Assembly: GCA_017883235.1 (NCBI GenBank)
Contig: JADGNY010000010.1
Coordinates: 1-64,000 of the forward strand
Direction of reading: 5' to 3'
From: Thermoanaerobaculia bacterium
GTDB taxonomy: Bacteria > Acidobacteriota > Thermoanaerobaculia > Gp7-AA8
DNA: 64,000 bases
Both the position numbers and the translations under genes were made by a program. This document shows positions 63,242-64,000 of the stretch, piece after piece. Within the stretch, counting starts at the first letter, position 1, and each line of letters begins with the position of its first letter. The notes beneath the pieces were generated by a model, which made no database searches, was not told the origin of the DNA, and saw only the letters and a list, made by a program, of their open reading frames with translations.

Positions 63242-63389
63242 AGAAACCTCCTTACTGATTCGGTGAAGCTGATGGACGCAGTATAGATGCACCCTGACGG
63301 CCCGGCACGATGATTCTGTGTCAATTAAAACGGATGGGTAGTAGAATCGTGTGGGTCACCCCGATAGAAAGGGTCCAGCTACGCCTGCC

Positions 63390-64000
63390 ATGGATATGCC
63401 TTCCGACCTGCCTTCGGGCGGGGAATGGGAACGTGCGTCAGCGAGCGAGCGAACAGGTAAGGGAATCCCGATCGGTGAGGTTAAAGACGTCATGAACGAC
63501 TTTCCGAAGCACTTCGACCACGCCACGCGCGAGCGCAAAATCTATGAGGCGTGGGAAGCATCCGGCGCATTCCGAGCCGACCGTGAATCCACCAGGAAAC
63601 CTTTCGTCATCCCGATGCCGCCTCCGAATGCCACAGGCCGGCTTCACATTGGACACGCTTTCATGCTCGCGATTGAAGACGTGATGATCCGCTGGCGACG
63701 GATGGCCGGAGACGAAGTACTGTGGGTACCCGGAACAGATCACGCGTCCATCGCCACGGAAGGCGCCATGATCAGGCGTCTGCAGGCGTCAGGAATGGCC
63801 GATCCCCGGCGGATGCTAGGACGTGACGGACTGCTACAGAAGATCTCCGCGCACGTAGAAAAATCACGTGTGGAGATTCGCGCACAGATCCGAGCGCTCG
63901 GTTCCAGTTGCGACTGGTCGCGCGAGCGGTATACGTTGGATCCGGAGTTCAAACGCCTCGTCAGCGAGACGTTCGGGCGGTTGGTCCGCGACGGTCTTAT
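63390..64000 (+). CDS. Second valyl-tRNA synthetase-like gene (3' end outside window)
   Basis: Frame read from ATG 63390 (or 63492): MNDFPKHFDHATRERKIYEAWEASGAFRADRESTRKPFVIPMPPPNATGRLHIGHAFMLAIEDVMIRWRRMAGDEVLWVPGTDHASIATEG...SSCDWSRERYTLD. Confidence 0.88.
   Translation, partial: MDMPSDLPSGGEWERASASERTGKGIPIGEVKDVMNDFPKHFDHATRERKIYEAWEASGAFRADRESTRKPFVIPMPPPNATGRLHIGHAFMLAIEDVMIRWRRMAGDEVLWVPGTDHASIATEGAMIRRLQASGMADPRRMLGRDGLLQKISAHVEKSRVEIRAQIRALGSSCDWSRERYTLDPEFKRLVSETFGRLVRDGL

Noticed and set aside
63296-63324. TTGACA (minus strand) as a -35 box for the fusion gene
   Set aside because: No acceptable -10 hexamer at 16-18 bp spacing

Overview
GC-rich bacterial chromosome segment, probably Acidobacteriota-like judging by gene content and repeats (taxonomy is inference). 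Main contents: (1) 3' end of a membrane pyrophosphatase gene, a two-component pair, a TPR protein and a zinc-ribbon/PEGA Ser/Thr kinase (0-6.6 kb). (2) A ~33 kb minus-strand extracellular contractile injection system (eCIS, Afp/PVC-like) locus, 41.1 to ~7.9 kb: tail terminator, two sheaths, two tubes, LysM protein, split gpD/gpV spike, gp25, baseplate J, tail protein I, AAA+ ATPase. It ends in a 1044-aa cargo-like protein with a C-terminal deaminase-like domain, a small downstream ORF and multi-module GT2 glycosyltransferases. A sigma-54 activator gene lies just upstream. (3) A decayed, repeat-rich accessory interval (41.2-47.4 kb) with three dispersed palindromic repeat families, 21-bp minisatellites, pseudogenes, orphan antitoxins and an intact VapBC pair. 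(4) An 8-gene minus-strand biosynthetic operon (48.9-56.4 kb: five glycosyltransferase-like proteins, ATP-grasp-like, Asp/Glu racemase, possible heme-oxygenase-like protein) facing an adenylate-forming ligase. (5) A cluster at the right edge with two ValRS-like genes and a fusion of an ELFV amino-acid dehydrogenase to a degenerate class-Ia aminoacyl-tRNA synthetase that lacks intact HIGH/KMSKS motifs and the editing insertion. The best candidates for undescribed biology are the dehydrogenase-pseudo-synthetase fusion cluster and the eCIS deaminase cargo module. All calls come from reading the ORF translations and DNA; no searches were run.
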